Assembly (NCBI GenBank): GCA_944389515.1
Contig: CALXMQ010000004.1
Span: 1 to 64,000 of the forward strand
DNA from: an uncultured Alphaproteobacteria bacterium
Lineage (GTDB): Bacteria; Pseudomonadota; Alphaproteobacteria; Rs-D84
DNA length: 64,000 nucleotides
Reading direction: 5' to 3'
Under the pieces are notes generated by a model that did not search any database, was not told the DNA's origin, and saw only the letters and a program-made list of their open reading frames with translations. Below, piece after piece: positions 8,925 to 18,931 of the stretch. Each line of letters begins with the position of its first letter. Position 1 is the stretch's first letter. The translations under genes were made by a program, and so were the position numbers.

Positions 8925-9476
8925 TTATTTCTTTTTACCTTCTTTGCGGCGGATTCTTTCGCCCTTATAGAAAATACCTTTACCCTTGTACGGATCAGCC
9001 TTGCGAACCTTATGAACTTTATCCGCAAATTGCCCGACCAAGCATTTATCTGTACCACTGATTGCAAATTCAGTTGGTGTTTCACCCATTTTTACAGACA
9101 AACCTGCTGGTATTTCCATAATAACATCATGGGAATATCCTGCAACCAAAACCAATTTATTACCACTGACAGATGCCTTGTAACCAACACCTTTCATGTA
9201 CATTTCTTTGGTAAAACCATCCGTTACACCATCGACCGCTGCACGAACATTACGTGTCATAGTTCCCCACATTGCACGTGATGTTTTATCTTCGGCATCT
9301 TTTGGTGTAACAACGATTTGGTCTGATTCAACAACAACATCAACCAATCCTGCATGTTTGGTATCCAAAGCAACTTTTAATTCGCCCTTGGGCCCTTTGA
9401 TAGTCAGCACATCGTCCGCGATTGCTGCCGACACACCATCTTTCAATTTAACTGGATGTTTTCCTGCACGAGACAT
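8925..9476 (-). CDS. rplF: 50S ribosomal protein L6
   Basis: L6 of 183 aa. I chose the ATG at 9476 (MSRAGKHPVKL) rather than TTG at 9482, because AGAGG lies 7 bases away and the family starts MSRxGK. It has two repeated alpha/beta domains and the typical C-terminus DPYKGKGIFYKGERIRRKEGK. Confidence 0.97.
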   Translation of the reverse strand: MSRAGKHPVKLKDGVSAAIADDVLTIKGPKGELKVALDTKHAGLVDVVVESDQIVVTPKDAEDKTSRAMWGTMTRNVRAAVDGVTDGFTKEMYMKGVGYKASVSGNKLVLVAGYSHDVIMEIPAGLSVKMGETPTEFAISGTDKCLVGQFADKVHKVRKADPYKGKGIFYKGERIRRKEGKKK

Positions 9477-9495
9477 TTTCAATCCTCTTACCTAA

Positions 9496-9894
9496 TTAAA
9501 TAACCTTGCACAATACTTCGCCACCGACGTTCATCAGGCGTGCCTTGTGATCAGTCATAACCCCGTTTGGCGTAGAAACAATCGCAATACCCAAACCGTT
9601 CAAAACACGCGGCATTTTGGCACTGCCAGAATACACACGACGTCCAGGTTTGGAAACAACTGTAATTTCTTGGATTGCACCGTTTCCGCCAACATATTTC
9701 AATTCGATTACCAAATTAGCACGATGTTCGTCAATTTGTTCTTTGCGGAAATCAGTAATAAAACCTTCATCCTTTAATACAGACAAAACTGCTGCACGCA
9801 ACTTGCTGTTTGGAACAGTTACAAATTCTTTACCGGCATTCTGACCATTACGAATACGGGTCAGCATATCTCCGATTGGGTGTGATAATGACAT
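9496..9894 (-). CDS. rpsH: 30S ribosomal protein S8
   Basis: S8 of 132 aa: SHPIGDMLTRIRNGQ at the start and GLGIAIVSTPNGVMTDHKAR toward the end match the family. S8 binds the central domain of 16S rRNA and in enterobacteria also represses its own operon near rplE. Confidence 0.97.
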   Translation of the reverse strand: MSLSHPIGDMLTRIRNGQNAGKEFVTVPNSKLRAAVLSVLKDEGFITDFRKEQIDEHRANLVIELKYVGGNGAIQEITVVSKPGRRVYSGSAKMPRVLNGLGIAIVSTPNGVMTDHKARLMNVGGEVLCKVI

Positions 9895-9976
9895 CTTATG
9901 TTACTCCTTGTTACTCTTTGGGTTTCCCCTCAGACCCCAGCTGCATTGTCCACAACTGGTGTTAAAAAATACGCAA

Positions 9977-10279
9977 TTACCAACTGGATTTACGTACACC
10001 TGGCAATTTACCTTCGGACGCCATTGTACGTACCTGTTGACGGCACAGACCGAACAAACGGAAATAACCGCGTGCACGTCCTGTTACAGAACAACGATTA
10101 TGCAAACGTGTTGGATTTGCATTACGTGGTAACTTCGCCAATTTCTTCATCGCTTCCATACGTTCATCCGGCGTCGCGTTCACAGACATTTTTGCCTTAA
10201 TCGCTTCGCGTTTTTTGGCGTATTGTGCGACCATTTTTTCACGTTTTTTCTGTTTATTTATCAACGCTAATTTAGCCAT
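9977..10279 (-). CDS. rpsN: 30S ribosomal protein S14 (zinc-free type)
   Basis: S14 of 100 aa, the long C-minus form: it lacks the two CxxC pairs of the zinc type and has the RCSVTGRARGYFRLFGLCR core and C-terminal GKLPGVRKSSW. It lies 16 bases after rplE. Confidence 0.97.
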   Translation of the reverse strand: MAKLALINKQKKREKMVAQYAKKREAIKAKMSVNATPDERMEAMKKLAKLPRNANPTRLHNRCSVTGRARGYFRLFGLCRQQVRTMASEGKLPGVRKSSW

Positions 10280-10295
10280 CTTTTAATACCTTTTA

Positions 10296-10841
10296 TTATT
10301 TCAGAACCAACGGCAAACCGATTTTAGTCAGCAATGCGCGCGCTTCATCGTCTGTTTTTGCAGTTGTTGCGATAACGATATCCATACCACGAATCGCATC
10401 AATTTTATCAACAGATATTTCTGGGAATATCAAGTGTTCCTTGATACCGAACGCATAATTTCCACGACCATCAAATTTAGATTTTGACAGACCACGGAAA
10501 TCCTTGACACGTGGCAACGCAACAGTAATCAATTTATCCAAGAAATCATACATCCTTTTGCCACGCAATGTAACTTTGCACCCGATTGGCTGACCTTCGC
10601 GCAAACGATACGTCGCAATAGATTTTTTTGCATGTGTGATAACAACTTTTTGCGCGGCAATCGCCGTTAAATCAGCCGCCGCAGAATCTAACTTCTTTTT
10701 ATCAGACACTGCTTCGCCAACACCCATGTTCAAAACAATTTTGGTCAGTTTTGGTACTTCCAATGCATTTTTGTACCCGAATTCTTTAACCAATTCAGGA
10801 ACAATTTGTTTTTCATAAATTTCACGCAATCTGCTTTGCAT
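10296..10841 (-). CDS. rplE: 50S ribosomal protein L5
   Basis: L5 of 181 aa, 5S rRNA-binding. [20 protein letters not shown], the [11 protein letters not shown] strand and [18 protein letters not shown] are diagnostic. Order rplX-rplE-rpsN is canonical. Confidence 0.97.
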   Translation of the reverse strand: MQSRLREIYEKQIVPELVKEFGYKNALEVPKLTKIVLNMGVGEAVSDKKKLDSAAADLTAIAAQKVVITHAKKSIATYRLREGQPIGCKVTLRGKRMYDFLDKLITVALPRVKDFRGLSKSKFDGRGNYAFGIKEHLIFPEISVDKIDAIRGMDIVIATTAKTDDEARALLTKIGLPLVLK

Positions 10842-10862
10842 TTTTTTATTCCTTAACGTTTT

Positions 10863-10880
10863 GTCCCCGTAACAGCGGGA
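10863..10880. repeat. Hairpin between rplX and rplE
   Basis: TCCCCG and CGGGA pair around TAACAG a few bases ahead of the rplE start. It shares its loop with the rplF-rplR hairpin. In E. coli S8 binds mRNA near this position, but I see no proof of the same role here. Confidence 0.5.
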
Positions 10881-10891
10881 ACCAGTTATTT

Positions 10892-11194
10892 TTATAATTC
10901 TGCACCTGATTTTTTAGCAATACGAACTTTTTTATCGCCATCAATTTTGTATCCAACGCGCGTGGCTTTTTTGGTTTTTGGATCCAACAACGCAACATTA
11001 GAAACATGAATCGGTGCTTCGCGGTCAACAATATGACCTGGTTGTTCTTGTGTTGGTTTCACGTGCCATTTATGACGATTGACACCTTCGACAACAACAC
11101 GGGATTCAGACGGACGTGCTTCCAGAACTTTGCCTTTGACGCCCTTGTATTTTCCTGAAATAACTACGACTTCATCGCCTTTTTTGATTTTCAT
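10892..11194 (-). CDS. rplX: 50S ribosomal protein L24
   Basis: L24 of 100 aa with a KOW motif ([20 protein letters not shown]) and [19 protein letters not shown] start it at the ATG at 11194, eight codons inside the longer frame, because AAGGG sits 7 bases upstream and the family starts MKIKKGD. Confidence 0.96.
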   Translation of the reverse strand: MKIKKGDEVVVISGKYKGVKGKVLEARPSESRVVVEGVNRHKWHVKPTQEQPGHIVDREAPIHVSNVALLDPKTKKATRVGYKIDGDKKVRIAKKSGAEL

Positions 11195-11226
11195 TTTATA
11201 ACCCTTTGTCTGTTGCATTGCCCGAC

Positions 11227-11601
11227 TTAAATAACTTCGGGTGCCAAAGATACAATTTTCTGAACGTCATATTTGCGACGAACTTCACGCGCAATCGGCC
11301 CAAAAATACGTGTACCAATCGGTTCAAAATTATTTTTATTTATCAATACGACTGCATTATCGTCAAAGCGAATAATCGAACCATCCGGACGTTTAACCGG
11401 AAATTTTGTACGAACGATAATTGCACGCTGCACAGTACCTTTTTGTACTTTACCACGTGGAATCGCTTCTTTGATGGCAACAACAATCTTGTCCCCAACT
11501 GTCGCATAACGACGATGTGAACCGCCTAAAACCTTGATGCACATGGCTTTACGTGCACCCGAGTTATCAGCCACAGTCATAACTGTTTCATTTTGTATCA
11601 T
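11227..11601 (-). CDS. rplN: 50S ribosomal protein L14
   Basis: L14 of 124 aa. [20 protein letters not shown] and the [21 protein letters not shown] end match the family. L14 forms part of the factor-binding and subunit-bridge surface. Confidence 0.97.
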   Translation of the reverse strand: MIQNETVMTVADNSGARKAMCIKVLGGSHRRYATVGDKIVVAIKEAIPRGKVQKGTVQRAIIVRTKFPVKRPDGSIIRFDDNAVVLINKNNFEPIGTRIFGPIAREVRRKYDVQKIVSLAPEVI

Positions 11602-11653
11602 AACACTTCACCTTTTATCCTGCATATGGGGCAATCCCCCACAGCTTTGTTTC

Positions 11654-11689
11654 GGGTTCCGACTGCACTAAACGTACCTCAAAGAACCC
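11654..11689. repeat. Hairpin between rpsQ and rplN
   Basis: GGGTTC and GAACCC form a 6-bp stem 24 bases apart; a second small stem GGGG/CCCC lies at about 11627-11640. No T-tract. Confidence 0.45.
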
Positions 11690-11699
11690 ACATGTGATT

Positions 11700-11969
11700 T
11701 TATTCTGCAACATCCACTGTTTCGTCTTTGGATACACCAACGCGACCCTTGACTATCCAAGTTTTTGTCTTGGAAATTGGACGATGCTCTTCTATTGCGA
11801 CGATATCACCAACCTTGTATTCGTTGTTTTCATCGTGCGCCTTATACTTTTTATTCTGCTTTACGAACTTGCCATACAGTGGATGACGGAAACGACGTTC
11901 AACTTCTACAACGACGGTTTTGTCATTTGCTGTACTTTTCACTGTTCCTTGCAGTATACGTCTTGGCAT
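11700..11969 (-). CDS. rpsQ: 30S ribosomal protein S17
   Basis: S17 of 89 aa: OB-fold protein starting [20 protein letters not shown] with [23 protein letters not shown]-type core and [12 protein letters not shown]. It is separated from rpmC by an unusually wide 136-base gap holding a strong hairpin. Confidence 0.97.
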   Translation of the reverse strand: MPRRILQGTVKSTANDKTVVVEVERRFRHPLYGKFVKQNKKYKAHDENNEYKVGDIVAIEEHRPISKTKTWIVKGRVGVSKDETVDVAE

Positions 11970-11994
11970 AACTTTTGTCCCTTATCATTTATAC

Positions 11995-12035
11995 TGATTT
12001 ATGCGTTTTCCAAACAAATTTGGGCGCATAAATCA
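11995..12035. repeat. Strong composite hairpin between rpmC and rpsQ
   Basis: TGATTTATGCG (11995-12005) pairs perfectly with CGCATAAATCA (12025-12035), and CCAAA pairs with TTTGG inside. Sixteen base pairs in all, without a T-tract. Confidence 0.75.
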
Positions 12036-12105
12036 ACCACTTTTTTTACCCGATTTCGCAATATGATAACTAAAAATTTAGAAATCTCAACAAAAATCGG
12101 CAATT

Positions 12106-12300
12106 TTATTTTTTCGCAGCGTTTATTTGTGTTTTCACACGTGCGATTTCACGACGGGTCTGACGCATAACATGCGTTTTTGGCATCTGACCCGCAGCAT
12201 GCTGAAAGCGTTGATTCATCTGATCTTTTTTCAGATTTTCCAATTTGCTTTGCAATGCTTCTGCTGTCAAAGATTCTTTTTCAACTTTCTTTTCTGCCAT
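12106..12300 (-). CDS. rpmC: 50S ribosomal protein L29
   Basis: L29 of 64 aa, starting at ATG 12300 (MAEKKVEKESLTAEAL), with AAGG 8 bases upstream. Two-helix protein with LKKDQMNQRFQHAAGQM and the basic end ARVKTQINAAKK. Longer in-frame starts lie upstream but have no ribosome site. Confidence 0.95.
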   Translation of the reverse strand: MAEKKVEKESLTAEALQSKLENLKKDQMNQRFQHAAGQMPKTHVMRQTRREIARVKTQINAAKK

Positions 12301-12353
12301 TTTTTTAACCTTTTTGCCCTGCCCCATTTAACTGGTGTGCAATTTGTATAATC

Positions 12354-12767
12354 TTAGTTGACTTTACGTTCAACAACTTTGGTTTTAACCGGCAACTTTG
12401 CCGCCGCCAGTGCAAACGCTTCATACGCAACTTCTGGTTTTACACCGTCCAGTTCGAACAAGATACGACCCGGTTTTACACGACAAATCCAGTATTCTAC
12501 GGCACCTTTACCTTTACCCATACGGACTTCGGCTGGTTTTTTAGTAACTGGAACATCAGGAAACACACGAATCCACAATTTCCCCATACGTCTCATATGA
12601 CGGGTAATTGCGCGACGTGCTGCTTCGATTTGACGCGCGGTAACACGTTCCGGCGTCATCGCTTTCAGCCCAAAAGAACCAAATGCCAATTCGCTGCCAC
12701 CTTTGGCGACACCGTGAATACGGCCTTTGTGCTGTTTGCGAAATTTTGTTTTATTTGGCATCAACAT
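12354..12767 (-). CDS. rplP: 50S ribosomal protein L16
   Basis: L16 of 137 aa: [19 protein letters not shown], then the conserved [21 protein letters not shown] region near the A-site. Canonical position between rpsC and rpmC. Confidence 0.98.
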   Translation of the reverse strand: MLMPNKTKFRKQHKGRIHGVAKGGSELAFGSFGLKAMTPERVTARQIEAARRAITRHMRRMGKLWIRVFPDVPVTKKPAEVRMGKGKGAVEYWICRVKPGRILFELDGVKPEVAYEAFALAAAKLPVKTKVVERKVN

Positions 12768-12795
12768 AATAACAACCTTTTAATTTCTGTGTTTC

Positions 12796-12836
12796 ATTTT
12801 TGATTGGCCGGCACCATATAGGATACCGTCAAAAAT
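12796..12836. repeat. Hairpin between rpsC and rplP
   Basis: ATTTTTGA and TCAAAAAT form an 8-bp stem that reaches into the rpsC stop codon; a CGG/CCG pair extends it inside. Confidence 0.5.
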
Positions 12837-13537
12837 TACTTGCTCTTTTTTTCGCTGCTGCCTGCATATTCCGCAGGACGCGCCATTTCCGACGCCAGCT
12901 TTTCTTTATTTACAACGTCACCTGTGTAAATCCAAACTTTTACACCAATAACGCCATACGTTGTTTTTGCCTGAATTGACGCATAGTCAATATCAGCACG
13001 CAATGTATGTAACGGTATGCGACCTTCGCGAATTTGTTCGCTGCGAGCAATTTCTGCACCGTTCAGACGACCAGAACACATAACCTTGATACCCTGGGCG
13101 CCAGCTTTGACTGCGTTCTGCACAGCCTTTTTCATTGCGCGTTTGAAGGAAACACGACCTTCGATTTGTTGCGCGATATTTTGCGCAACTAATTGTGCGT
13201 TCAAATCCGGACGACGGACTTCATAAATATTTACAACGACTTGGTCATTTTTAACCAATTTTTTAATATCGTTGCGCAACGCCTCGATATCAGCACCATT
13301 TTTACCAATAATCATCCCCGGACGTGAAGTGTGGATTGTAACCACAACTTTTTTGGCAAAGCGTTCAATAACAACCTTGGCCAAACCAGCTTTTTTCAAT
13401 TTTTTTTCAATAAACTTGCGAATTTTGATATCTTCTGCCAATAAATTCGCATAATCACGTTTGCCTGCAATCCAACGTGAATCAGTTACTTTATTTATAA
13501 ATTCACGCAGTGATACCGGTGATACTTTCTGTCCCAT
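12836..13537 (-). CDS. rpsC: 30S ribosomal protein S3
   Basis: S3 of 233 aa. Starts [16 protein letters not shown], contains the KH motif [14 protein letters not shown] and the C-terminal domain [20 protein letters not shown]. It lies at the mRNA entry channel. Full length. Confidence 0.98.
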   Translation of the reverse strand: MGQKVSPVSLREFINKVTDSRWIAGKRDYANLLAEDIKIRKFIEKKLKKAGLAKVVIERFAKKVVVTIHTSRPGMIIGKNGADIEALRNDIKKLVKNDQVVVNIYEVRRPDLNAQLVAQNIAQQIEGRVSFKRAMKKAVQNAVKAGAQGIKVMCSGRLNGAEIARSEQIREGRIPLHTLRADIDYASIQAKTTYGVIGVKVWIYTGDVVNKEKLASEMARPAEYAGSSEKKSK

Positions 13538-13561
13538 TTTAATTATTCCTTACTGTTTTGA

Positions 13562-13624
13562 CGGCAAGTGTTCTTGAAGACAGGCATTGTCTTTATTCAG
13601 GATTTTCATCCATACCACTTGCCG
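13562..13624. repeat. Composite hairpin between rplV and rpsC
   Basis: CGGCAAGTG (13562-13570) pairs with CACTTGCCG (13616-13624), and AAGACA pairs with TGTCTT inside. No T-tract in the direction of transcription. Confidence 0.7.
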
Positions 13625-13630
13625 AAATTA

Positions 13631-14056
13631 TTATTTTGCCTTTTGCTTTTTATCTGCCTTGGCCTTTGGTGCCTTGGCTTTTTTCACAGGTGCCACCCCA
13701 GATTCTAAAACGATTGTCAAATTTGAAAAAGGTTTCAAAATCGGACGTGCACTGCCACGTGGTCCTGGGAAAATGCGTTTCATTGTCAATGCTTTGCCAC
13801 ACCAAATTTCTTTGATGTATAAACTTTCCACCGGCAGATTTTTGTTATGTTCTGCATTTGCGATGGCCGACAACAAAGTTTTCAACACTTCGCCAGATAC
13901 GCGTTTTTTAGAAAATTTCAAGACATCTATTGCACGTTCAACCGGCAAACCGCGTACCAAATCACACACCAAATTCAATTTTTGATGGCTGATACGAATC
14001 AGTTTATTGAACGCACGCACTTGATTATCTTTGATTCCATATCTTGTTGTTGTCAT
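13631..14056 (-). CDS. rplV: 50S ribosomal protein L22
   Basis: L22 of 141 aa. The extended loop region with GPRGSARPILKPFSNLTIVL lines the exit tunnel. The C-terminus carries a Lys/Ala-rich tail of about 25 residues that is longer than in many relatives. Confidence 0.96.
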   Translation of the reverse strand: MTTTRYGIKDNQVRAFNKLIRISHQKLNLVCDLVRGLPVERAIDVLKFSKKRVSGEVLKTLLSAIANAEHNKNLPVESLYIKEIWCGKALTMKRIFPGPRGSARPILKPFSNLTIVLESGVAPVKKAKAPKAKADKKQKAK

Positions 14057-14071
14057 AACTGTAACCCTTTA

Positions 14072-14353
14072 TTATTTGGCCGCTGCGGCTTTTTTATTTG
14101 CTGCATGTCCTTTGAACGTACGTGTCGGGGCAAATTCACCCAACTTGTGTCCAATCATATCTTCGACGATTGACACAGGAATAAATTTATTGCCATTGTG
14201 AACTTCGAACGTCAATCCCACCATTGGCGGCACAATCGTACTGCCACGTGACCAAGTTTTAATTGGCTTATGATCATTTTTTTCATTTGCCGCCGCAACT
14301 TTCTTCAAGATGGACGGATGAACATACGGCCCTTTCCATATTGAACGAGACAT
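14072..14353 (-). CDS. rpsS: 30S ribosomal protein S19
   Basis: S19 of 93 aa: [16 protein letters not shown] and [20 protein letters not shown] are diagnostic. ATG at 14353 is preferred over TTG at 14356, because GGAG then lies 6 bases away, the same arrangement as in rplQ. Confidence 0.97.
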   Translation of the reverse strand: MSRSIWKGPYVHPSILKKVAAANEKNDHKPIKTWSRGSTIVPPMVGLTFEVHNGNKFIPVSIVEDMIGHKLGEFAPTRTFKGHAANKKAAAAK

Positions 14354-14374
14354 CAATTACTCCGTTTTTTTATA

Positions 14375-15208
14375 TTATTTTTTCTTTGCCAAATGTCTGC
14401 TGCGGATAATCATCTTTGCAGTACGTTTATTGCTACGGGTACGATATCCCTTGGCCGGAATACCTGTACGTGATACTGGTTCATGGCCTTTAGAATGACC
14501 ATTACCACCACCCATCGGGTGATCAACTGGGTTTTGTGCCATACCACGAACAGATGGACGAATGCCCAACCAACGTGCGCGGCCTGCTTTACCCAAATTG
14601 ACGTTACGTTGGTCAGGATTAGAAACACTGCCAACTGTCGCCATACAATCGGAATGAACTTTACGCAACTCTCCGCTGTTCATTTTAATCTGGGCATAAA
14701 CACCGTCTTTACCCATCAACTGTGCATAACAACCTGCACTGCGTGCCAACTGGCCACCAGCCCCAGGTTTTAATTCAACATTATGCACAATAGTACCGAT
14801 TGGCATATTTTTCAAAGGCATTGCATTACCTGGTTTAATATCTTCACGATCACCAGAAATTACAACATCACCAACTTTCAAATCGCGCGGTGCCAAAATA
14901 TAAGAACGTGCACCATCTGTATATTCAATCAACGCAATAAACGCGGTACGATTTGGATCGTATTCTAAACGTACAACCGTTGCCGGCACACCACGTTTTT
15001 TACGTGCAAAATCAATCAAACGATATTTACGTTTATGACCACCACCCTGGTGCATAACAGTAACGTGACCAAAATTATTACGTCCACCTTTGGACTTTAA
15101 GCCAACCGTCAACGCCTTTTCTGGCGCACCGCGATGCAATTCGCTGCGATCCACCTGGGTCAAACCACGATTACCCGGTGTTGTTGGCTTATAATGTTTC
15201 AATGCCAT
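14375..15208 (-). CDS. rplB: 50S ribosomal protein L2
   Basis: L2 of 277 aa. Contains [19 protein letters not shown] and the peptidyl-transferase proximal segment [20 protein letters not shown] with the conserved His. Canonical position between rplW and rpsS. Confidence 0.98.
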   Translation of the reverse strand: MALKHYKPTTPGNRGLTQVDRSELHRGAPEKALTVGLKSKGGRNNFGHVTVMHQGGGHKRKYRLIDFARKKRGVPATVVRLEYDPNRTAFIALIEYTDGARSYILAPRDLKVGDVVISGDREDIKPGNAMPLKNMPIGTIVHNVELKPGAGGQLARSAGCYAQLMGKDGVYAQIKMNSGELRKVHSDCMATVGSVSNPDQRNVNLGKAGRARWLGIRPSVRGMAQNPVDHPMGGGNGHSKGHEPVSRTGIPAKGYRTRSNKRTAKMIIRSRHLAKKK

Positions 15209-15229
15209 TTTTTCTTACCTTATGTTTAT

Positions 15230-15272
15230 CCCAGAACACTAACATCCATATACTTGGGTTCTCTGCCCTGGG
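15230..15272. repeat. Hairpin between rplW and rplB
   Basis: CCCAG (15230-15234) can pair with CTGGG (15268-15272) and GAAC with GTTC inside, with a small bulge. Confidence 0.45.
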
Positions 15273-15281
15273 TATGTTTGT

Positions 15282-15617
15282 TTATTGTACGTTTGCCGAT
15301 AAATCCAATTTTGCATCTGCCGGCAAAGATACATATGCTTTTTTAACAGTACGTTTTGTTCCCACGCCACGACCACGGAAAGATTTTTCTTTTCCTTTGA
15401 CAACAACGATATTTACCTTGGTTGGTTTTACGTTGTAAATCGCCTGGATGGCGCGTGCAACATCTGCCTTGGTTGCATCGGCGGCAACTTCAAATGCAAC
15501 ACCGTTGCTTTCGGACAATTTTGCTGCCTTTTCCGAGATTATCGGGCGACGCAGTATATCATAAATACCAGCGGTGCGCACGACTTTTTTCTCTGATGTA
15601 ACTTTCTTTTCTGCCAT
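15282..15617 (-). CDS. rplW: 50S ribosomal protein L23
   Basis: L23 of 111 aa with IYDILRRPIISEKAAKL, the VEVAA-like core and the loop GKEKSFRGRGVGTKRTVKKAYV. It borders the exit tunnel, where trigger factor and SRP dock. A 229-base gap separates it from rplD. Confidence 0.97.
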   Translation of the reverse strand: MAEKKVTSEKKVVRTAGIYDILRRPIISEKAAKLSESNGVAFEVAADATKADVARAIQAIYNVKPTKVNIVVVKGKEKSFRGRGVGTKRTVKKAYVSLPADAKLDLSANVQ

Positions 15618-15717
15618 TTTGTTCTCGTTTACTTTGTTTTTACCAAACTTTTCAAAAACATAACATGAATTTGAAAAGATTTTCTTTGGTTCATTTTTTT
15701 GCGATAACGCCTTTTTG

Positions 15718-15836
15718 TTTTGATATTTACCCCAAACATTTGCTTTTATTCTTTTGGTGCATACCAGTGGGTTATATTACAATTCTTATCAGAACTATGA
15801 TACAAGACCCTGTTTAATGTCCAAAGCAAATATCAA
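15718..15836. repeat. Long-range inverted repeat in the rplD-rplW gap
   Basis: On the plus strand TTGATATTT and GCTTT (15719-15746) match AAAGCAAATATCAA (15823-15836), giving 14 pairs with one 13-base bulge. A weak promoter-like TTGGAC-N16-TATCAT is also visible on the minus strand near 15800. The gap codes for nothing I can see. Confidence 0.4.
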
Positions 15837-15846
15837 CCCCATAACA

Positions 15847-16467
15847 TTATCCCAATCTTGCTTCCACCGCTTTGACCGCATCAGCCGTCAAAACCAATTT
15901 GCTGTGATTCAGAATATCTAACACGTTCAACCCGATTGTCGGCAACGCATCAATATTCGGAATATTCGCCGCAGATTTTTGGAAATTAGCATCCAATGCA
16001 TCTGCCCCAACAAACAACGCGGAATCCAAATTCAGTTTTTTCAACTGCTTGGCCAACGCACTTGTTTTTACCGCAGCCAATTTTTCAGAATCAATAACAA
16101 TTAAATTACCATCCTTGGCCTTGGACGACAGTGCCATTTTCAATCCCAACGCGCGAATCTTTTTCGGCAAATCAATCGCATGATCGCGAACGACCGGCCC
16201 GTGCACAACGCCACCGCCACGCATATGAACATTATATCTTTCACCCTGACGTGCGTTACCTGTCTTTTTCTGTTTGAACGCCTTTTTACCACTGCCGGCG
16301 ACATCAGATACAGTTTTCACAGCATGTGTACCTGCACGTGATTTTGCACGTTGCCATGTTACAACGCGATGTAAAATATCTGCGCGCGGTTCAACGCCAA
16401 AAATCTGGTCTGCTAAATCAACTTTACCGACCGCTTTGCCATCAAAATTTATAACATCTATTTGCAT
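15847..16467 (-). CDS. rplD: 50S ribosomal protein L4
   Basis: L4 of 206 aa with the tunnel loop segment TGNARQGERYNVHMRGGGVVHGP and the globular C-terminal part ending in the LTADAVKAVEARLG helix. ATG 16467 is used (MQIDVINFDGKAVG), as AAGG lies 8 bases away; GTG 16476 would add three residues. Confidence 0.96.
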   Translation of the reverse strand: MQIDVINFDGKAVGKVDLADQIFGVEPRADILHRVVTWQRAKSRAGTHAVKTVSDVAGSGKKAFKQKKTGNARQGERYNVHMRGGGVVHGPVVRDHAIDLPKKIRALGLKMALSSKAKDGNLIVIDSEKLAAVKTSALAKQLKKLNLDSALFVGADALDANFQKSAANIPNIDALPTIGLNVLDILNHSKLVLTADAVKAVEARLG

Positions 16468-16502
16468 CTTTTCCACCTTACTCTAATCTGTTGCCCCTGT
16501 TA

Positions 16503-17246
16503 TTATTCCGCAACAGGTTCTGTTTCGGTTTCTGCTGTTGGTGCATCTTCCGTAACTTGTTCTGCGGATTGCGCCGCTTGTGCCTTTGTCGGAACTGGCA
16601 AATCAGCCTGTTCTTTTTTAATTGCATCTGAAACCAATACAAACGTTCCGTTTGCACCCGGCACAGCGCCTTCGACAAAGATTAAATTTTCTGCTTCGTC
16701 CACACCAAATACTTTCAAATTTTGTACGGTGACAGTTTCATTACCCATCTGTCCCGCCATTTTTTTACCCTTCAAAACACGGCCTGGCCATTCACGCATA
16801 CCTGTACCACCGATTGAACGATGCGCCTTTAACACACCATGGGACGCTTCTTTACCACCAAAATTATGGCGTTTCATTGCCCCTTGGAATCCTTTACCTT
16901 TGCTGGTTGCCTGAACATCGACAAATTGCCCGGCAATAAAATGTGCTGCTGATAATACAGTTCCCACAGGAATCACACAATCATCAGACACGCGGAATTC
17001 AACAACTTTGCGATATGGTTTTACACCTGCTTTTTCCGCAGCCACCGCCTGGGGCTTTGCAACATGCTTTGCTTTGGCTTCGCGCATACCCAATATGTTT
17101 GCGACATACCCATTTTTTTCCATTGTACGATTGCCAATAACCGTGCAATCACCGACGGACAAAACAGTCACCGGATGTGCCACGCCACCGTCGTCATACA
17201 AGCGTGTCATACCTATTTTTGTTGTTATTAAACCGCTACGTTTCAT
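16503..17246 (-). CDS. rplC: 50S ribosomal protein L3
   Basis: L3 of 247 aa: MKRSGLITTKIGMTRLYDD and the MKRHNFGGKEASHGVLKAHR methylation-loop region are typical. The last 35 residues are an unusual Ala/Glu/Thr-rich acidic tail (EDAPTAETETEPVAE). Confidence 0.97.
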   Translation of the reverse strand: MKRSGLITTKIGMTRLYDDGGVAHPVTVLSVGDCTVIGNRTMEKNGYVANILGMREAKAKHVAKPQAVAAEKAGVKPYRKVVEFRVSDDCVIPVGTVLSAAHFIAGQFVDVQATSKGKGFQGAMKRHNFGGKEASHGVLKAHRSIGGTGMREWPGRVLKGKKMAGQMGNETVTVQNLKVFGVDEAENLIFVEGAVPGANGTFVLVSDAIKKEQADLPVPTKAQAAQSAEQVTEDAPTAETETEPVAE

Positions 17247-17271
17247 TTTATTTGCCTTTATTCGTTAGTAG

Positions 17272-17310
17272 GTTGGACGATTGTACACACCATTGTTTCG
17301 CCCGTCCAAC
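17272..17310. repeat. Hairpin between rpsJ and rplC
   Basis: GTTGGACG and CGTCCAAC, perfect 8-bp stem with a 23-base loop. Confidence 0.6.
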
Positions 17311-17325
17311 ACAAACATTTAACTT

Positions 17326-17637
17326 TTACAATTTAATTTTTACATCTACACCGGACGCCAAATCCAACTTCATCAATGCATCTACTGTCTGAGGGGTTGG
17401 ATTAACAATATCAACAACCGCTTTATGATTGCGAATTTCGAACTGTTCACGTGATTTTTTATGAACGTGAGGAGAACGGTTTACAGTAAATTTCTTAATC
17501 AATGTCGGCAAGCGAACGGGTCCAACTACATCTGCGCCTGTGCGCTTTGCAGTTTTGACTATCTCATCCACAGATTCCATCAAGACTCTGTGGTCAAACG
17601 CTGTCAATTTGATGCGAATTTTAGATGCTGGTACCAT
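17326..17637 (-). CDS. rpsJ: 30S ribosomal protein S10
   Basis: S10 of 103 aa: [17 protein letters not shown] and [20 protein letters not shown] are diagnostic. Start at ATG 17637 gives the family length, and AAGGA lies 10 bases upstream. It follows tuf directly, so str and S10 operons are joined. Confidence 0.97.
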   Translation of the reverse strand: MVPASKIRIKLTAFDHRVLMESVDEIVKTAKRTGADVVGPVRLPTLIKKFTVNRSPHVHKKSREQFEIRNHKAVVDIVNPTPQTVDALMKLDLASGVDVKIKL

Positions 17638-17659
17638 TTGCTCGTTTTCCTTATCGTTA

Positions 17660-17705
17660 CTCGGGCCGGTAATCACTGGCGTTTTTCATCCAGTTACACC
17701 GACCC
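17660..17705. repeat. Hairpin between tuf and rpsJ
   Basis: CGGG-CGG-TAA matches TTA-CCG-CCCG with small bulges, and CTGG/CCAG pairs inside. Confidence 0.45.
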
Positions 17706-17717
17706 GTTATCATTTAA

Positions 17718-18905
17718 TTATTTAATGATTTTTGATACAACACCAGCGCCAACTGTGCGTCCGCCTTCACGGATAGCAAAGCGACGACCTTCGTCCATAG
17801 CAATAGGTGCAATCAATTGCACTGTGATACGAACGTTATCACCTGGCAGAACCATTTCTTTGTCTGCAGGCAAGGTAATTGTACCTGTTACGTCTGTTGT
17901 GCTGAAGTAGAACTGAGGACGATAGTTGCTAAAGAACGCAGTATGACGTCCACCTTCTTCTTTCGTCAAGATATAAACTTCAGCTTCGAAGTCTGTGTGT
18001 GGTGTGATGGAACCTGGTTTGCAAATAATCTGACCACGTTCTACATCTTCCTTCTTTGTACCACGCAACAACAAACCTACGTTATCACCGGCTTCACCTT
18101 GATCCAACAATTTGCGGAACATTTCTACGCCAGTAACAGTTGTTTTCTGTGTTGGACGCAAACCAACGATTTCGCATTCATCACCAACCTTTACGGTACC
18201 TGCTTCGATACGACCTGTAACAACAGTACCACGACCAGTGATAGAGAACACGTCTTCAATTGGCATCAAGAAAGGTTTATCAACTGGACGTTCTGGCAAT
18301 GGGATGTATTCATCGCAAGCTTTCAACAAAGCATCGATAGATTCTTTGCCCAAACCATCGTTTTTACCTTCCAAAGCAGAAACTGCAGAACCACGAATGA
18401 TAGGAACGTTTTCACCGTCAAAATCATTTGCAGACAACAGTTCACGAATTTCCATTTCGACCAATTCCAACAATTCAGGATCGTTTGCCAAATCGCATTT
18501 GTTCAAATAAACAACGATTTTTGGAATGCCAACCTGACGTGCCAACAAGATGTGTTCACGTGTCTGTGGCATTGGACCATCAGTTGCAGCAACAACCAAA
18601 ATCGCACCGTCCATCTGGGCAGCACCAGTAATCATGTTTTTAACATAGTCCGCGTGCCCTGGGCAGTCAACGTGTGCATAATGACGATTTTCTGTTTCAT
18701 ATTCAACGTGTGCAGTATTGATTGTTATACCACGTGCACGTTCTTCTGGTGCGTTATCGATTTGATCAACACCTTTGGACTGGTCTGCACCAACACCATA
18801 GTAGTGAACGATAGCGGCCGTCAATGTTGTTTTACCATGGTCAACGTGACCAATCGTACCAATATTGACGTGTGGCTTGGTTCTTACATATTTTTCTTTT
18901 GCCAT
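17718..18905 (-). CDS. tuf: Elongation factor Tu
   Basis: EF-Tu of 395 aa. GTP-binding motifs [16 protein letters not shown] and NKCD are intact, followed by beta-barrel domains II and III. It delivers aminoacyl-tRNA to the ribosome. Downstream of fusA in the str cluster; strong TCTCCTT-type ribosome site. Confidence 0.98.
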   Translation of the reverse strand: MAKEKYVRTKPHVNIGTIGHVDHGKTTLTAAIVHYYGVGADQSKGVDQIDNAPEERARGITINTAHVEYETENRHYAHVDCPGHADYVKNMITGAAQMDGAILVVAATDGPMPQTREHILLARQVGIPKIVVYLNKCDLANDPELLELVEMEIRELLSANDFDGENVPIIRGSAVSALEGKNDGLGKESIDALLKACDEYIPLPERPVDKPFLMPIEDVFSITGRGTVVTGRIEAGTVKVGDECEIVGLRPTQKTTVTGVEMFRKLLDQGEAGDNVGLLLRGTKKEDVERGQIICKPGSITPHTDFEAEVYILTKEEGGRHTAFFSNYRPQFYFSTTDVTGTITLPADKEMVLPGDNVRITVQLIAPIAMDEGRRFAIREGGRTVGAGVVSKIIK

Positions 18906-18931
18906 AGTTTTCTCCTTAGGGCTTTGTTAAA

